From positions 992,001-1,056,000 of the forward strand of contig BDSL01000005.1 in assembly GCA_003116995.1 (NCBI GenBank): DNA of 64,000 bases, given 5' to 3'. The DNA is from Yamagishiella unicocca (taxonomy: Eukaryota; Chlorophyta; Chlorophyceae; Chlamydomonadales; Volvocaceae). This document shows positions 1 through 11,784 of the stretch, in pieces. The translations under genes were made by a program, and so were the position numbers. Under the pieces are notes generated by a model, which saw only the letters and a program-made list of their open reading frames with translations, was not told where the DNA came from and searched no databases. The stretch's first letter is position 1, and every line of letters begins with the position of its first letter.

Positions 1-353
1 TCGCTCCGTCGCCCGCCCGCGTCGTTGCCGGCCGTAACCGGCCGTAGCTGCCTCGGGGCAGCCCCGCCCCGGGACCCCACCTTCCTCTACACCTGGACCG
101 GCTTGTCCTCCCACCCTGGAGCTCTACCTCACCGCATCCACAAGCGGCCGCAGCGCAGCACGGTGCGCCTCGCAACACTCCTCCAGGCCCCCTACACCCC
201 CCGGCACCCCACACCCCTCCCCTCCCCGCCCTGGGTCACTCCCCCAGCACGCACCTCCCAAACATGTGCTCCAGCCGGTTCCCTGTTCGGCTTCCCAGTC
301 CACGGGCTTTCCTCACACACTGCCCCGGACCCCGCTCCGAGCCCCCCACCCAC

Positions 354-1105
354 CTGAGCCGCTCCTGCCGCTCCTCCTCGTTCTCCTGCTGCTCGTCCTC
401 CTCCTCCTCCACCTCCCACCGGCGCTTCGCCCGCTTCGCCTGTCGTACCACCGTGTCGTCATCGTCGTCGCGAGACCCGCCCCTGCCGCCGGCGGCGGCG
501 CCGCCGCCGCCGGCGCGGTCCCTGCCGCCGCCGTCGCCACCCTCCCCGTCAGCAAACTGAACTCTCCGCGCGCGGAACTGCTTCCCGCCGCCACCCCCCG
601 CCCCTCCATCGCCGCCGGGAGGTGCCGGGGAGCCCCTTCCCCCCTCGCCCTTCTTCGCCTGCTGTTGCTGTTGCGGCTGTTGCTGGTTCGGCGCCTGCGG
701 CGCTGACCTGGCCTGGGAGCCAGCTGCGGTGGTGGCAGAGCCAGGGCCCGGGCCCGCCCCTGCTGGGGCTTCCTCCTCGTCCTCGTCGCCCTCCAACAGC
801 CCGTACGTTGCGTTCTTCCGCACGAGCTCGCGGGCTTGTCGCTGCTGCTGTGCCGCGTTGGATGGGGCGCCACTGGCGCCGCGTCGAGGTGTCCGGCGCA
901 GCAGCTCTGCAGCGAAGGACTGCACCTCCGGCGTGTTCGGCAGGTTGCACGACCGCTTCAGATCGGTGAAGAGGGAGTCGGCGCTGGTGTGCTTCCGTGA
1001 TACGGAGATGAGGAAGGCCGCTACGTTGGCGTCGGCGAAGCCCAGCAGCCCATGCAGGCGGTCCTGCACCCAAGAACGGACCTCCCGCTCCGCCGCATCC
1101 GACAT
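354..1105 (-). CDS. PRP2: PRP2/DHX16-type DEAH-box splicing helicase, N-terminal exon (partial)
   Basis: This is the first coding exon, starting at the ATG at 1105 and ending at a GT donor at 353 on the minus strand (sequence AG|GTGGGTG); later exons lie beyond the left edge or were not identified in 1-353. The first about 75 residues match the N-terminal helical domain of DHX16/PRP2 (VQDRLHGLLGFADANVAAFL, then the TPEVQSFAAELLRRTPR segment), followed by the family's RELVRKNATYGLLEGDE stretch. A Gly/Ala/Gln-rich linker and a charged KRAKRRWEVEEEEDEQQ coiled-coil tail follow. In the family this region precedes the DEAH ATPase, which remodels the spliceosome before the first transesterification step. 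No catalytic motif is inside the window, so the helicase call rests on the N-terminal homology only. The low-complexity middle is longer than in animal DHX16. Confidence 0.8.
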
Positions 1106-2021
1106 GGCGATCTAGCCACAGATATGACGCCCGCCGACGCAGAGCAAGGGGCGGTGATCACACTGCCGGATTGACCGTGGTGGCGCCCACGGGCGACTTG
1201 AGAATCTCGCGACAAGGGGGGCCCCCAAGGGCGCAAGCCCCGAACGGCCTAGCGGCCCAGAGGCCGTCGTATCCAGTTACAAAAGCAACCTTGGCGTCCC
1301 AAGTAAGAGACGGCAAAGGCTATATTGCGGAGACAAGCCTCCGGCGCGCAGACTGCTGCCAAGGATTTACAGGATCATAGTTAACACGTAAGTATAAATG
1401 TTAGGGTAAAGGCATGTCTTGAAACTATTGATCGTAGGAGAAATTATTACATGCGCTTGAAGCTGGGCTATTTTCACCCTGTAATCCTCACCATACAATT
1501 TGATGGTTAGATATGGAAGCAGGAAATGCTTTGGTACACATTTCCATTAACGTCGGGTGGGTGGCGCCGTACAGAACTCGCCAAGGGTACGATCAGTTCA
1601 TCGGCGAAGGCCACGGACAACATCAATTCCTGTGTTTCATAGATGGTAAACCTGGTGCGAGATGATGGCATAATATTGGCAGACGTGCTCACGGTAGGAG
1701 GGACGTATGCCTTTGAAAGGCGCACAATCAGCCCGGACGCCTCCGACAATCTTTAGGACCTTCTGCAAGGAGGACCAAGCTTGGGCAAACGGACATCAGG
1801 GTTTGGGCTGTTTGCACAACCTCTGCTGTCTTCTTGAGTCGCCACGAGCCGGTTACCCCCTAGGCCTAGAGTTCAGCCTGTGCTTACATAGCGCACCTCT
1901 ATCTTAGCAGCTTTGCGGGGTGGCAACGTTTCTGCAGAAGCAGAAATTGCGCTTAGGACTGTTGCGGCTGCCGAGCCAGAGGAGGTCAGCGCTAGCAGCA
2001 GTCCTGGCGCGCTCCTAGCCA
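1106..2021. other. Divergent intergenic region
   Basis: This stretch lies between the divergent PRP2-like and MIF4G start codons. Small open frames occur on both strands but none has a recognisable domain or gene-like codon pattern. It is lower in GC around 1380-1760 than the flanking exons. It presumably holds both promoters and 5'UTRs; I see no clear TATA box. Confidence 0.5.
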
Positions 2022-5000
2022 ATGGCGCCAAGCTGCGCGCCGTCAGCTGTAATCACCACCGAAGCCAGCCAGCAGGAGGCTGTGGCTGCGTGCTTGGAGC
2101 GGCTCAGACCTGGACACTTCCAGGCGAAGCGGCTCGCGTTTGAAATACGTGATGTTGGTGAGAAGCCTAAAGTCATCCAATGCCATAATTTCATTTTGAA
2201 ATGATGCTAGGTATGCAATCACCGGAAACCCTGGCTCTCCGCTGTCGTTGCTACTGCTGCAGGGTTCACGCCTGCTGGCAGCCTTGGCACCCTCCAGGTC
2301 CTCGTGCGATGGATCTTCAACCGGGCCATGACGGACCCGGAGCGCTTCGCCGGGCCCTGTGCCGCGCTCTGCTTCTCGCTGAGCCCTATCCTGCCGAACT
2401 TCAAACCCCCTGGCGCCCTGACCGCCCAAGCCAAGGCCAAACGCATAGACTTCCGACAAACCCTCCTGAACCTTTGCCAGCGGGAGTTTGAATCGGCGTG
2501 TACGGCCAGCCTGTCCGATCCTAACGTGACAGATGGGTCGGCGAAGCCAGGTGCCAACCTGGCCGGCAGCCTGCAGTTCCTGGCCTACCTCTACCTCCAC
2601 GCCCTGCTTACAGACAGGTGGGGTTTGCGCAAGCCATGGCACCGGCAAGCCATGACACCGCACTGCACACGACGATTAGGCAGTACTAGAAAGGCGACCC
2701 GTCTGTCTGGAATGCATGTAGTCAGTGCGTGTTAAGTCACAGCCTGCGATGTAACGTGCGCAGCTCGAGTCGCAATCTCAACGCAACATACACAGCCCAC
2801 ACGATTGGTTGACGGGTTCGATTGACGGCACACGTCAGTCATTGGTCATTCAAGCGGTCGCCAGAAGGCTACGCATACCGCGAGGACCCCACTGATGACT
2901 GAGCTTTCCGACTGTGCTTCCCGTCACTGACTGAGGACTGAGCTTCCCGACTGTGCTTCCCGTCACTGATGACTGAGCTTCCCGTCGCCCTCCTGATTCA
3001 GGATCATGCTGACGTGTCTGCTCATGGTATCGTCCGCCAAGGCGACCGGGCAGAGCGCCGACGGCAGCGACAGCACCAGTCCCAGCAGCATTGGGCCCCA
3101 GCGAGTCGATTGCCTCGTGAAGGCGCTGCTGGTTGCTGGCCGCCAGGTGTGTTATCCGCTGCGCTGAACAGGACTGACGTGGAGCCTGTGAATAGTTGGC
3201 AAACCGGTGCTTGTCGTGTGGTCGAATATAACATAACTATCACGACATCTGAGGCCAACGGCACAAGGCCAACGGCACAAATGCCCAACTACGTGTCCTG
3301 CTGGGGATCCCTGCTGGGCCACACCCGTAGTAGCTTAAGAACGCAACCACGACTTTCAGTCTGCGAAAAGCCCGCTGAAAGTCCGTTTCCCTTTGTCCAT
3401 GTCGCTACCAAAGCTCGACGAGTGCTTGGCGGACCAGCACCGGCCCTTGCTTGACGGCTTGTACGAGCAGCTTGGTACCGTACAGAAAGGCGCCGGCGCG
3501 GCGGAGCTGACGCCGGAGCAGCAGGCTTCCCTGGAGCGCCTGCTCCAGATGCGGGCAGGGGGCTGGGCTAAGAGCGATGCCGCGGACCCAGTAGCCGCCA
3601 GCAGCACCAACGGACAGTCCTCTGCGAACGGCCCTTCCTGGGGGCCAACGGTTTCAAAGTCCGTGAAAGACATCAGCACGGTCGCCACAGTAGCAGCCGT
3701 GAAACCAAGCCAGGGTTCCCCGTTTCGATCTGCGGCTGCCGCGCCAAGCGCCCGCGTCGCCTCTGGGGGCTGGGGAAACGGGCCGGCTGCAGGCGCCGCC
3801 GCAAGCAACAAGCCTGCAGCCGCCGCCGCGCCGGGTCCGGTTCAGCCCTTGCTGCGGCGGGCGCAGGGTAGCAGCAGCAACAGCCTCACGCGGCCTGCGA
3901 GTCAGAACTTGGAGGGGTTGTGGGAGCTCACGGCGGAGACGTTCAACGACGTGCGGGCGCAGCTGGTTTCCCTTTCTGCGGCCAACTCGCCAGCGACACT
4001 GGAGGTACGAGCCCCGTTGGGTTGCTTGGGGGCCCCTAGCATGGGTTGCGCTGTGGTTTGTCCCTTCACGTGCCGGCAAGGCGTTGCGCTGTCACGCCGC
4101 ACGCCTCACTCGTCGAGATGCGTTGTCGTGCAAGCCGTCGACGCCCGCAATGCTCCCCTTGCGTCTGCCGGTAGGCCATGGCGGACGACCTGGTCGAGTC
4201 AGCCGTGGCGGCGTGCGGTGGCGACAACAGCTGCCCCTGCTGGGGCGTCCCGCAGCAGCCCTGTCCGGTGCCGTCTGCGGCAACCGCCGGGGCGGTTGCT
4301 GGCGCCAGTGCGGCGCCTGAGCCGCTGCCTGTGTTGGCGGACGAGGACTGGGCGCAGCAGGTGCAGCAGCAGTGGGACGAGCAGCTGCGCGCCTGCGACA
4401 TCTATGGGCGCCTGTGCGTGGAGGCGCTGCAGCAGATGGGCGTGAGCGCGCCTGCGGCTCCCCCCCGGGCCGCCGCCCCGCTTGCTGGCTCCAGCAACGG
4501 CAGCAGCAGCTGCAACGGCGCGAGCAGCGCCGCTGCCGGCACGCCGCCAAACGGGAACGGCGCGGCGGCGGCGCCTGCCGGCGCCGTAGGCGACACCGGC
4601 CGGGCGTTTCGACGCCTGCTGCTGTCCTCAACGCAAACCCACTTCGAGCGCTGCCTCGCGGCGCTGCTGGGCGGGTCGGACCCGTCCGCGCAGGTCCCTT
4701 CGCCGAGTACCCACAGGGACGCCGCAGGGGCGGCGGCGCAGGGCGACGCTAACGGCACCCAGCGCCGCGCTTGGGGCGACATGCCGGCTGTCCTGCCGGA
4801 CGCGGCCTTGACGCAGCCCCGTGCGCGCGGCGTCTGCCACCTGCTGCTGGCGCTGCTGCGGCACGGCGTCCTCACCCCGCGCATCGTCCTGCACTGCGCC
4901 GCGGCGCTGGTGGACGGCGCCGCGGGGGGGTCGGTGGCCTGCCTGCAGTGCGCCTGCATCCTGCTGGCGGGGTGCGGCAAGCAGGTGAGCGCCTTGCCTG

Positions 5001-5504
5001 GCCTTGCTCACGATGGTGGTGGGGGAACAAACAGTGGGCAGGACGGGGGTAGGAGAGGATACCCGTGGGTCGGCATTGATGAGGGGCACTGGCTGTGATG
5101 GCGGCTGGTGACCGGATACGGTGGTTGGGGAACTGGATACGATCATTGGGCCCATTCGCCCAGTCACAAAAGGGGATTGCAAATGGGCGTCGCTTCGGGG
5201 GGTTGCAGGACCCGAGGCTGGAACTCGGTGCGGGGGGGCATGCCGCTGCTAGCGAGTTATATTTCGCTGTGAAGCCGCACCTAGTCTGCAGATCTTCTTG
5301 ACGCTGTCCCTCCCTCCCACTCCCTCTCCCTTGTGCGCGCAGGCTCGCACATTCAAGATGGCAGAAGCAGCGGCCTTCGAGTCCCTGCTCAAGAGGCTCC
5401 AGAGCCTGGCGGATGCGGACGATGCCGGTGGCGACGACGCATCTGCCCGCCAGCTGCGCAAGCGGTTCGTGTCGTGGCTGGGCGGCTGTCTGAGGGACAG
5501 GTAG
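2022..5504 (+). CDS. Tandem MIF4G-domain protein, eIF4G-related
   Basis: Six exons join in phase: 2022-2148, 2263-2617, 3002-3146, 3360-4004, 4175-4984 and 5343-5504, giving about 747 residues. The ATG at 2022 sits in a good context (gccaATGG). The first MIF4G domain spans residues 15 to about 245: a VRWIFNRAMTDPERFAGPCA helix pair, the FRQTLLNLCQREFE signature, an IMLTCLLMV helix, the RVDCLVKALLVAGRQ helix and a closing RLLQMRAGGW segment. A second MIF4G follows a Ser/Ala-rich linker: LWELTAETFNDV near residue 400, the FRRLLLSSTQTHFERCL signature, VCHLLLALLRHGVL, SVACLQCACILLAGCGKQ and the final exon. MIF4G domains are HEAT-like scaffolds binding eIF4A or RNA-processing partners, so a role in translation or mRNA metabolism is inferred. 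No MA3 domain or eIF4E-binding YxxxxLphi motif was found. Family membership is firm; the exact orthologue is not. Confidence 0.78.
2891..2987. repeat. Tandem repeat in MIF4G intron 2
   Basis: About 2.6 copies of a 35-39 bp unit built on ACTGATGACTGAGCTT and CCGACTGTGCTTCCCGTC. The array ends about 14 bp before the 3' splice site at 3001, so it occupies the branch-point region. Confidence 0.85.
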
Positions 5505-7459
5505 CGGCGAGGGGTATTTATTACTTAGGAGAGGTATCCCAAGTGCCACGTCTGCGTGTTAGCCTCTGGGAGCACCGACTGCAGGCTGGCGCCAGCCGCG
5601 CTGCGGTGGCTTGAGGGCCATACCGCTCGCTTCGTCAACGCAGCGGGCCAGATAAAGGCATGAGGGCGGAATGTACCCCGCTTGGCGCTTTGCCAGCAAG
5701 GATTGTGATTCCGCTCTGGGCGGTGCGCGTGGCTGAGACGGCAGGAAAAAGCAGGTGGCAGGGGGGAGGTCGCACCCCAGATAATGAGAGTTATGTTTGC
5801 GAGGGAAGATCCTAGGAGCGGCTGTGGCAGGGCGGCCGCTGGGGGCCGCTGGTGCCGGAGGCACACGCGCCGCAGGCAGCGATGATCTGGGCGATTCGGT
5901 GTGATGCCGGACGCGGTCGTCGTTCGGAGGTGGAATGAGAGGGTGTAGGAAAGCAGGCAGGCGTATTGCGACGATGGCGCTGCCGCTCTTTTAGGTAGCA
6001 AAATGCGGCGATGCCAGCGGTCCTTCAGGGGCCCAGGGATGGTGCCGCGGCGGCAGGCTTGCCGGACTACACGCGCATAGCGGTGGCTTGCCCTGGCTTG
6101 CAAGCTGCTTTAGGTGCCTGTCTGGGAGTGTTCTGGTAGTCTAGGCTGGGCGGTGATGGCCGATTAAGTGGTCCGCATTGCTGGCGGTTTGGTGGGGAGC
6201 ATTGGCTTGCTGCCTAGGCCATTGGGCAGGTGAGCGGCGCGGGGCTCGTGATGGGCTGGGTGCCTCGTCGCTCCTGCGTAGCACTCGGCGTGCACTAGCG
6301 TCCGCACAGCGGATTCGTTTTTGCGCGCCCCAGGTAGGGTCGCTCGCTTAGCGCGAGTGCGGTGCATAGCATAATAACTGCGTACTTCAGGATTGCGCGT
6401 GCAGCTCTTCTGGCCGGGTTTACAGGATAGGTTCCCGGCAGAAAGCGCAGCTCACGCGCACCGCCCACAGCTTCAGGCAGGAGGAACCCAACTTGGGTTA
6501 CCGGTAGCTGTCCTCATGCCGAAGCAGGAGCCCGCCCATCCACCCTTGGACTGCCCGTATTCCGAGGGCGCCTGGAGGGAAGGGGTATATGATGAGGCCT
6601 TGGGAGGGGGGGTGCGGCCGGATGCTGAAGCGAGAGCTGCGAGGACACGGAAGCGTAAGCCCTCTGCGGTTCGCAAGCCGGGGCCGGCCGCTGGGGCGTA
6701 TTCGGTAAGAGGGACTGGCGAAAGGATACGCATAATGTTGAGCCGCTGTTTGCAGCGACGGGGTCGAGGTCTAGCTGCAGGGCATGGGCGAAAGTTGGAC
6801 CAGGTTGGACCGGCTGCAACCGCCGGGAGGGCTGACCCAGTACCTGGCATGGCCAGAGCCTCTGTAAAGTCCGTTGTGTGGAACCACGGAACGCGCAGGT
6901 ACGATTGTCCTTGATAGCGTCACTACAGCAGCACGGGGTCTCAGCGCTCAAGTCATGTGGGGTGCAGAGGTGTGGGCAGGTACGCTGTGGTCTGCATATG
7001 CAGCCAGCTGACGAGCGGCTGAGCTGCGTCCGCTTATGAAGCTGTGTTCATAGCAGCCCTGTGGTTGAAGGGCAGCCGTTTCCGCGAGAAACGCGACCCA
7101 TGCAAGCCGTTCGTACAGCGACAGTAATGTGGAAGCGACCAAGCTTGTCATGTGCTTTGTAAAAGCGCGCTACCGACTTTGGAAAAGTGCTTGCTGTACG
7201 CTATATCTATCCAGTACCGGTATCCAATATACATGATAGGCCAATCCCTGCATGGTGTACATACGCGCGGGAGGGTCCGAGGAGCTCACAATTCTCGCTT
7301 AAAGTGACGAAGAAACAGCTTGGGATTGGAACTGGAAAGCGACATAATCGGCGCTTGCGATCGTAGGCGACGCAAGTGCGACCGGAATCGGCGAGGCCCA
7401 GCGCGCATAATTTAGGTGTTACTTTGCTTCCCGCTGCCGGTCATTGAACATCAAAATCT
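5505..7459. other. Intergenic region, no gene recognised
   Basis: It lies downstream of the MIF4G gene and upstream of the STK19 gene. Several frames above 100 codons exist (for example 6393-6914 plus, 6514-6951 minus) but they overlap on both strands and show no domain. A TGTAA occurs at 6863-6867, over 1.3 kb past the MIF4G stop, which is far for its 3' end. The 300 bases before the STK19 start are lower in GC. Confidence 0.5.
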
Positions 7460-10400
7460 ATGGCGGAACTGGCGGAGCTCGAGAGGGTAAAACGCCGACG
7501 CCTGCAAGAGGCCTACGCGGATTTGAGGCCTGGCTCGAAGCGGGATGACGAAAGGCAGGTGGGACGGGGTTACAGAAAAGAACCGGTTACTCAACGTGGG
7601 AAGTAGTAGATCGGGGTGGAATCGGGTCGGAACGAGAACACGGCATTGCGGGCTTAACCTGTTCGCCTCCATGGCGCAAATGGAGCTTGGTAAGCAACGT
7701 CTCGCGACAAGGCCCCATGCATCGCCTGTACCAACGACGTCAGTTTGACGACAGCTACCGTACCTGACTTGACCCGATTAGTTAAGTCCGGCTGACCCCA
7801 CCAGCGCACGTTGCATACGGTGCGCCCTTCCGCGCTTCCACCGCCGTGCCGACGCCCTGCGCTGCGTCGCCCTGCAGGCAAAGCTCCGAAACCTGCTGCT
7901 TGGGGCCGCCGCGGACGCGGGCGTCTCCGCTCCAGGGGCGGCAATTAGGGCCGGCGGCGGCAGCAGCGGCAGCCCTCAGGCGGTGCGGGCCCTGGCGGCA
8001 GCTGCGGCGGTCTCCATCGCCAGCGTGGAGAGCAGCCCGGGCGGCAGGGCAGGTGCGCGCGGCGTGTCGTTTGACTCGCAACCCGGTTGCGTCACCGGAG
8101 TAACGGTAACTAACTCGTACGGCATGCGGCGGAGGGCTGTGGCTCGGCCTGCCTGCTTGCTGTGTTGTGGAAAGAGACGTTTTAGAAAGAGACGACCGAA
8201 TGACGTCGGAGCCAGCTGCTGCCAGCTGCAGAACAAGGCGCTTTTTCATTCCTCGGCGTCTGCCGCCGCTCGGACCTCGCCGGACGCCTCACCTCCGTGA
8301 CTCCCTCCCTCGCCCCCTCTCCCTCGCTCCGTGCATAAGGCCCCCGAAGAGGGCTCCTTGGCAGCCCACTCACTTGCGGCGCCGGCGGCGCGAGCGCTGG
8401 CGGCGGTGGGGTAACACCCCAGCTGGGCCCCAGCAGCGCTGCTCGCTTCTCTCCTGCCGGTCGCACGTACTCGCACTCGCCAGGGCACGGACCACATGGC
8501 CACGGCGGCGGCGCCGCCGCCAGCACCACTTGGCAGAGGCACCTGGACGGCGCCGTTGCCGCCAGGGCGCCTCCTCCGGGCCCTATGGAGGGCGGGTTCC
8601 TGCAGGAGGTGGACCCGATACAGCGCCTGAGTCGTCTGCAGCCTGCGGCGGTAACCAATAACCCAGGCGGTGGGGGCGGTGGGGCATGGGCGCCGGGCGG
8701 CGCAGCGGCAGGCCCCGGCGGTGGCGGTAGCGCGCGCGCTGCTGCGCCGGCGCTGGCGGCGACGCCGCGGTACGGCGGCGTCAGAAGCAATCGCCAGGAC
8801 GAGGAGGATGAGGAGTGGGGTGACGTGGAAATGCCGAGTGATGTGGAGCTGGCGCTGATCGCGCTCAGGTGGGACTGCGCGGGTTTGAACGCCCGTTCTG
8901 TGTGGTGGCCATTAACGGTAACAGTAGTACCGTAGTTACGGTCTCCGGCAGGACACTACAGGCTACGGTGCTCTGTTCTTGTGCCGCCTTCTGTCGTCAC
9001 CTTCCCGCTCCTCCTCCCGGCTGCACCCGCAGGACGGACCTGCTGTCTCACCCCGGCTGCTCCGACCTGCCCCCACTGGCGCTACGAAGCCAGCTGTCGT
9101 GCATGCTGGTCGACAGGTCAACTGTTGAGCGGCAGTTGGACGAGCAGCGGCGGGCAAACCGTGTACGGGTGTTCAAGCTGCCTACAGGTGGGGCCACGGG
9201 GGCGGGAGAGGTGATTTTGGCTCAGCAAGCGGGTTTCGGAGTGAACCTACTAGGATTACTGAGGGTGCGTTGTTCCTTGGCGAGGGCAACCGAAGAGGGT
9301 TGGGGGCTGTGGGGGGCTGCGTGGGGTGAAGGCACGCCCACACAGGGGGTTCGGGCCAGACAGATGGGCCCACGCACGCTATGTGATCAGGCGCGACGGA
9401 AAGGAGCAACTTCCAAACCAACTTCGCTGCGGCTACTGCAGCGTTTCCTCTTAACCAAGGGGCGACAACAGCGGCGCGACGCATCCACCTAACTCGTTTT
9501 TTCTGGTTGGATCCTTCGCTACGACGACCAACCCGCCCGCTGCCGTTGCCCTTCCGCCGTCGCCAGGTGCGGACGAGTTCGGGTTGCTGACGACGCCCGA
9601 CTACCGCGGCGTCGTACGGCAGGCCGCGGACGCTGCAGCCGCCTCAGCCGCCTCCGCGCACCCAGCGGAGCACGCGGCGTCACAGCAGCGCAGGGCGCAG
9701 GCGGTCGGCGCGTATGGATCGCATCAGGAAGCAGATGGCGGACGCGGAGGCAGCTGCGCTGGGCACAGCCCCTGGCACGCCGCCGCCGAGGCGTTTCTGC
9801 GCAGGGTCGTTGACCGTTTCACCGAGTTCCAGCTGTCTCACGACCATTTGGTGCACCTCCTGAGGACGGTTACGCAACAGGGTCAACCACAACCGCAACC
9901 ACAATCGCAACCGCAAATTACATCGCAGCGGCAGAGGCAAAGGCAGGGCGATGCGGCGTCTGCGCCTACAGGACCCTCAGTGGAGGAGGTCGAAGAACAG
10001 GTGGGGTTGACAGGGGCCGCGGCTCCAGAACCAGCTTGCCATGTAGCACGTAGATGGAGACAGGCGGGGGCGGCAACCCGCGGTGCATGGCAGCCGGCAT
10101 CGCACGGCCGGCTCCAGAGCAGGGTTGGGTTGCTGCTGCTGGTTGGATTGGGTTGCTGCTGCTGGTTTACACTTTAGGGTTTAGCCCAGCCACCGACGGA
10201 CCGCCCTCCCAACGGCGTCCTTCCCCCCCTGGTTCAGATCAGCCTGCTGCTGCACATGGGCTGCATCGCCAGGCACACCGATGGTGATGCGGACGCTTAC
10301 GTGATGGCGGTGCCAGGGGCGGGGAAGCTGGTCAAGGTGAGCAGCTGGGCGGGGAGCAGCTGGACGCGTGGGAAGGGAGGGCGGCTGGATGGAGCCATCA

Positions 10401-11132
10401 GCGGGAGGAAGGGAGGAGGGGGCGGGGCAGGGGCTGCTGCGGGGTGGGGTCCAGCCAGCTCGTAGGGGCGCGGAAGCGCCGGCTGCTGGGCATTAGAGAT
10501 CCGCCTTCTGTGGGGCCAGTGATACCCTATTGAAGGAATGATGAGCTGATATCGTGGGCGGGAAGGACACCGGTGCTGTCCGCCGCAGCGGTGTACACAG
10601 TGGTATGTCTGTGATTCTGTGTCTGTGATTCCAGCACCCAGCGCGCATGCCCCTCACGACGTGTGTGCCCTGCTGGCAGGCGGTGCTGGGCGGGCGGAGG
10701 GAGCTGCTGGCCTGGCTGGCCAAGCGCCAGCACCACGAGGCGCCCGAGGAGCAGGTGCGGGTGGCTGGTATGCGCATTTGGGCTCTGGAGGGAGGCAGGG
10801 AACCGCTCAGACTCGGTGCCGCTGGTATGCGCCCATACAGTTGCATCCGTGCTCCTCCTGCCGCCGTGGAACTCCGGTCGCGGCCGTTCTGGGCCGGTCC
10901 GGGCCGGTCCTCGCCATCTCACCAAGCGCCCAGGCCTCCTGACCCGTCCTAACCGGCTCCCTCCTCGGCCCCTCCCGGCGGGCAGATCTGCAAGCTGAAG
11001 CTGCGCAGTAGCTGCCTGCCGCCCCTCTTCCACGTGCGGGACCTGGTGGGGCGGGGGGCGGCCAAGAGGCTGGAGAGCACCGCGGGAGCCATGGTGCGGC
11101 TGCCGGCCAAGCGGCCGGGGGCAGGGACCTGA
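7460..11132 (+). CDS. STK19: STK19 (winged-helix nuclear protein) homologue
   Basis: Eight phase-compatible exons: 7460-7558, 7878-8052, 8484-8868, 9033-9187, 9567-10000, 10238-10336, 10680-10754 and 10986-11132 (about 522 residues). The STK19 core begins with PSDVELALIALR and continues LRSQLSCMLVDRSTVERQLD, then RVRVFKLPTG. After an insert come SLLLHMGCIARHTDGDADAY, the strongly family-like VMAVPGAGKLVK, AVLGGRRELLAWLAKRQ and a final segment with FHVRDLVGRGAAKRLESTAG. These match human STK19 in order. STK19 was once called a kinase but is now known as a winged-helix DNA-binding protein of transcription-coupled nucleotide excision repair, so nuclear DNA binding is the expected role. The protein is longer than the human one because of an N-terminal Lys/Arg-rich exon, Gly/Ala-rich inserts in exon 3 and a Gln-rich insert near the end of exon 5. 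The stop codon lies inside a 52-bp tandem repeat. Confidence 0.86.
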
Positions 11133-11244
11133 TCCGCGACCCACGGTGCGACTGCCTGTCTAGTGGCCGGGGGCAGGGACCTGATCCGCGACCCACGGTG
11201 CGACTGCCTGTCTAGTGGCCGGGGGCAGGGACCTGATCCGCGAC
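11113..11244. repeat. 52-bp tandem repeat spanning the STK19 stop codon
   Basis: Two full copies (11113-11164, 11165-11216) and a partial third (from 11217) of a 52-bp unit beginning GGCCGGGGGCAGGGACCTGA. Copy 1 supplies the last six codons and the TGA stop; copies 2 and 3 form the start of the 3'UTR. Confidence 0.95.
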
Positions 11245-11606
11245 GCATCCCCGTCCTGTGACCCCGCGAGCGGGTTGCTGCTGTGATGCAGCAGCTGGTC
11301 TATCCTGGCCCTTTCCTCGGTCCCCGGCCCAGTGTGGGATGTCAACTGAGTGGGTGGAGGAGGCCGGTGCAGGGGAAGGAGCCTCCCGCATGCTCGCCCG
11401 TACACCGATTTCGCGATTGTGGGTGAGATGCGCAGGCGTGATTTTGGGTTTGCGAGCGTGCCCATCGTGGGCAAGGCAGCGAGGCGAGGTGGCGCTCTGG
11501 GGGTCCACCTTCAGGTGTTTGAAAACAGGCAACGAGCGAGTTGTCACACGGAGGGTGCAGGGCTCACCGTGGGAATCAGTGAACTTCAGTAAAGTCACAT
11601 GAGCTA

Positions 11607-11611
11607 TGTAA
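11607..11611 (+). terminator. TGTAA polyadenylation-type signal, STK19
   Basis: TGTAA lies about 475 bp after the STK19 stop. TGTAA is the usual nuclear 3'-end signal in Chlamydomonas-type algae. The assignment is by position only. Confidence 0.4.
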
Positions 11612-11784
11612 AGTCGCCATTGTCTACCGCTGCGGACCACCGACTTGGGCTGGTCACGTGGAATACGCGAGACATGCGCTTTTGCGCCGACGGCTCGCCA
11701 GCGCCTGCCTCAGCAACCAGCGCGGCGCTATCCGCGACAGCGGCCGAACTGGCTACGACAATGCAACTCCCGCATCCCTGGTCG

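Noticed and set aside
3399..5504. A separate MIF4G gene starting at the ATG at 3399
   Set aside because: The exon opens upstream at an acceptor (3359) in phase with exon 3146, and the sequence there completes the first MIF4G domain, so one gene is more likely.
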